Source: Prochlorococcus sp. AG-355-J09 (GTDB taxonomy: Bacteria > Cyanobacteriota > Cyanobacteriia > PCC-6307 > Cyanobiaceae). Taken from it: a stretch of DNA of 43,258 nucleotides. The notes under the pieces are model-generated. The model searched no databases, had not been told where the DNA came from, and was given only the letters and a program-made list of their open reading frames with translations. The stretch spans positions 1 to 43,258 of the forward strand of contig QCDO01000014.1 in assembly GCA_003278735.1 (NCBI GenBank), given 5' to 3'. Positions within the stretch are counted from its first letter, which is position 1, and the number at the start of each line of letters is the position of its first letter. A program made the translations under genes and the position numbers. Positions 42,053 to 43,258 of this stretch are shown piece after piece.

Positions 42053-43258
42053 AACAATTGAAAATTAATAAAAACTATATACTTTTAAAAAATTGGTGGG
42101 AAACTATTGATCTTTCCAACTATGAAAAAAGTCATTTTAATAGAGAAATAATTTCTTTTAATCAACAACTTTTTAGGCTCAAAGAAAAAAAAATAAGAAT
42201 TGGCGCATATGGTAAATCAGGAGTAGGAAAATCATCTGTTTTAAATTCTTTATTAAAAAAAGACGTATTTAAAACAGATATTATCAATGGGACCACAAAA
42301 GAAATACAAGCTGAGGAATGGAAATTTAAAGATCAAACACTCAATAGTATAGAGTTACTAGATTCTCCAGGATTTGATTTCTGCAACATTAAATTCCCAG
42401 ATAAAGTTTACGCATCCATAAATCATTCAGATCTTATTTTATTTATAATTTCGGGAGATCTAAATAGAAATGAATTAAGCGAAATCAGTTCCTTTATTCA
42501 AGATGGGAAAAAAATTATTTTAATTTTAAATAAAATCGATCTTTTTAATAAAATTGAATTAAAAGAAATAATAGAAAATATAAATTTTAAACTTCCAAAA
42601 GATTTAAACATTCCCTTAATTATTAATTATGAAAATAATCTGAAAAATTACATGGCAAAAATAATAAATCAACATGGTGAGATATTTTTAACGCTAAATT
42701 CTCTACAATCAGCTGACAAATTGTTTCTAATGATAAAAGAGCAAAGATTGAAAAGAAGGCAGAAATTAGCTCAGTCAACTATTGGCAAATTTTCTACCAT
42801 AAAAGCATCAACGGTAGCGCTTAACCCTTTTATTTTAGTTGATATCGCTAGTAGTTTTGCGCTAGATACTGCATTGATTAGTGAATTAAGTAAGATTTAC
42901 GGATTAAATCTAAAGGGTGAATCTACAAGAAAAATATTCAAAAACATATCAATTAATAATTTATTTCTAGGCGTCACTCAAGTCGGAGTCAATACATCCT
43001 TCAACCTTATTAGAAAAGTAATTGTATTAACCGCACCTTTTACTAACGGGCTATCATTATTACCATATGGGCCTATAGCAATTATTCAAGCAGCAATAGC
43101 AATTCAATCTACAAAAATCCTTGGGAAATTAGCAGCTAAAGAAATATTTAAAAGAAGCAAATCTTCATTTATAGAACCTCATACAATGATTCAAAATATT
43201 AATTTTAATGAACCAGAGATTTTTAAACACATAAATATCTATTTATCAAAAAGAAATT
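42049..43258 (+). CDS. Membrane-associated GTPase (Era-like, DUF697-like tail), truncated at window end
   Basis: ATG at 42049 overlaps the previous stop. The frame stays open for 403 codons to the window edge, so the C-terminus is missing. G1 is GKSGVGKSS, G3 is LLDSPGFDF and G4 is LNKID. The later part has two hydrophobic stretches (STVALNPFILVDIASSFAL and LPYGPIAIIQAAIAI), like DUF697 membrane GTPases. It is coupled to the cation-transporter-like gene, suggesting a joint membrane role. Confidence 0.82.
   Translation, partial: MKQLKINKNYILLKNWWETIDLSNYEKSHFNREIISFNQQLFRLKEKKIRIGAYGKSGVGKSSVLNSLLKKDVFKTDIINGTTKEIQAEEWKFKDQTLNSIELLDSPGFDFCNIKFPDKVYASINHSDLILFIISGDLNRNELSEISSFIQDGKKIILILNKIDLFNKIELKEIIENINFKLPKDLNIPLIINYENNLKNYMAKIINQHGEIFLTLNSLQSADKLFLMIKEQRLKRRQKLAQSTIGKFSTIKASTVALNPFILVDIASSFALDTALISELSKIYGLNLKGESTRKIFKNISINNLFLGVTQVGVNTSFNLIRKVIVLTAPFTNGLSLLPYGPIAIIQAAIAIQSTKILGKLAAKEIFKRSKSSFIEPHTMIQNINFNEPEIFKHINIYLSKRN

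Overview
The window is about 43 kb of strongly AT-rich DNA with very short intergenic gaps. The backbone genes (groES-groL, atpB-atpC, rpoZ, PSRP-3/Ycf65, DUF1818, DUF2811, gpmI, secG) are those of a marine picocyanobacterium, most likely a high-light-adapted Prochlorococcus. This is judged from gene content, protein style and base composition; no database was searched.

Layout. (1) 1-3.7 kb: the end of an unknown gene, then many very small genes (one-helix membrane peptides and CP12-like cysteine peptides, two of them interrupted by in-frame stops), a cupin-like protein and a LOG-family protein. (2) 4.1-10.1 kb, minus strand: a nitrogen-scavenging module. It holds a guanidine-hydrolase-type ureohydrolase with its own HypA/HypB-like nickel chaperones, and a second unit of ABC transporter (binding protein, permease, ATPase) plus a Rieske oxygenase. 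A perfect NtcA box (GTA-N8-TAC) precedes the transporter unit. (3) 10.1-14 kb: small hypothetical genes, a secreted cupin, an ABM-like protein and a dienelactone-hydrolase-like protein, partly separated by copies of a 45-bp repeated terminator element. (4) 14.1-20.2 kb: a complete Nit1C (nitrilase/cyanide-nitrogen) cluster, nitH divergent from nitBCDEFG, with an NtcA-like site in the divergent promoter. (5) 20.2-23 kb: signal-peptide genes flanked by the same 45-bp element, an iteron-like 9-bp array, small orphan genes and a candidate structured RNA. (6) 23.0-28.8 kb: a 5.7-kb island bounded by a 25-bp direct repeat. A three-gene minus operon (one gene is DUF2958) faces a four-gene plus operon: RHH regulator, T5orf172/GIY-YIG-like nuclease, full-length SbcB-type exonuclease I, and a multi-zinc-ribbon protein with a C-terminal GIY-YIG-like domain. 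(7) 28.8-43.3 kb: conserved backbone, from the EVE-domain gene to a truncated GTPase gene at the right edge.

Two features tie the accessory part together. Truncated copies of the 5' end of the EVE-domain gene lie at 14.05 kb and 22.95 kb, to the left of the Nit1C block and of the nuclease island, with the intact gene at 28.8 kb. This suggests repeated insertion at that gene. The two nitrogen modules (guanidine and nitrile/cyanide) with NtcA-type sites point to nitrogen scavenging in a nitrogen-poor ocean. The nuclease island is the best candidate for an undescribed defence or mobile-element system.
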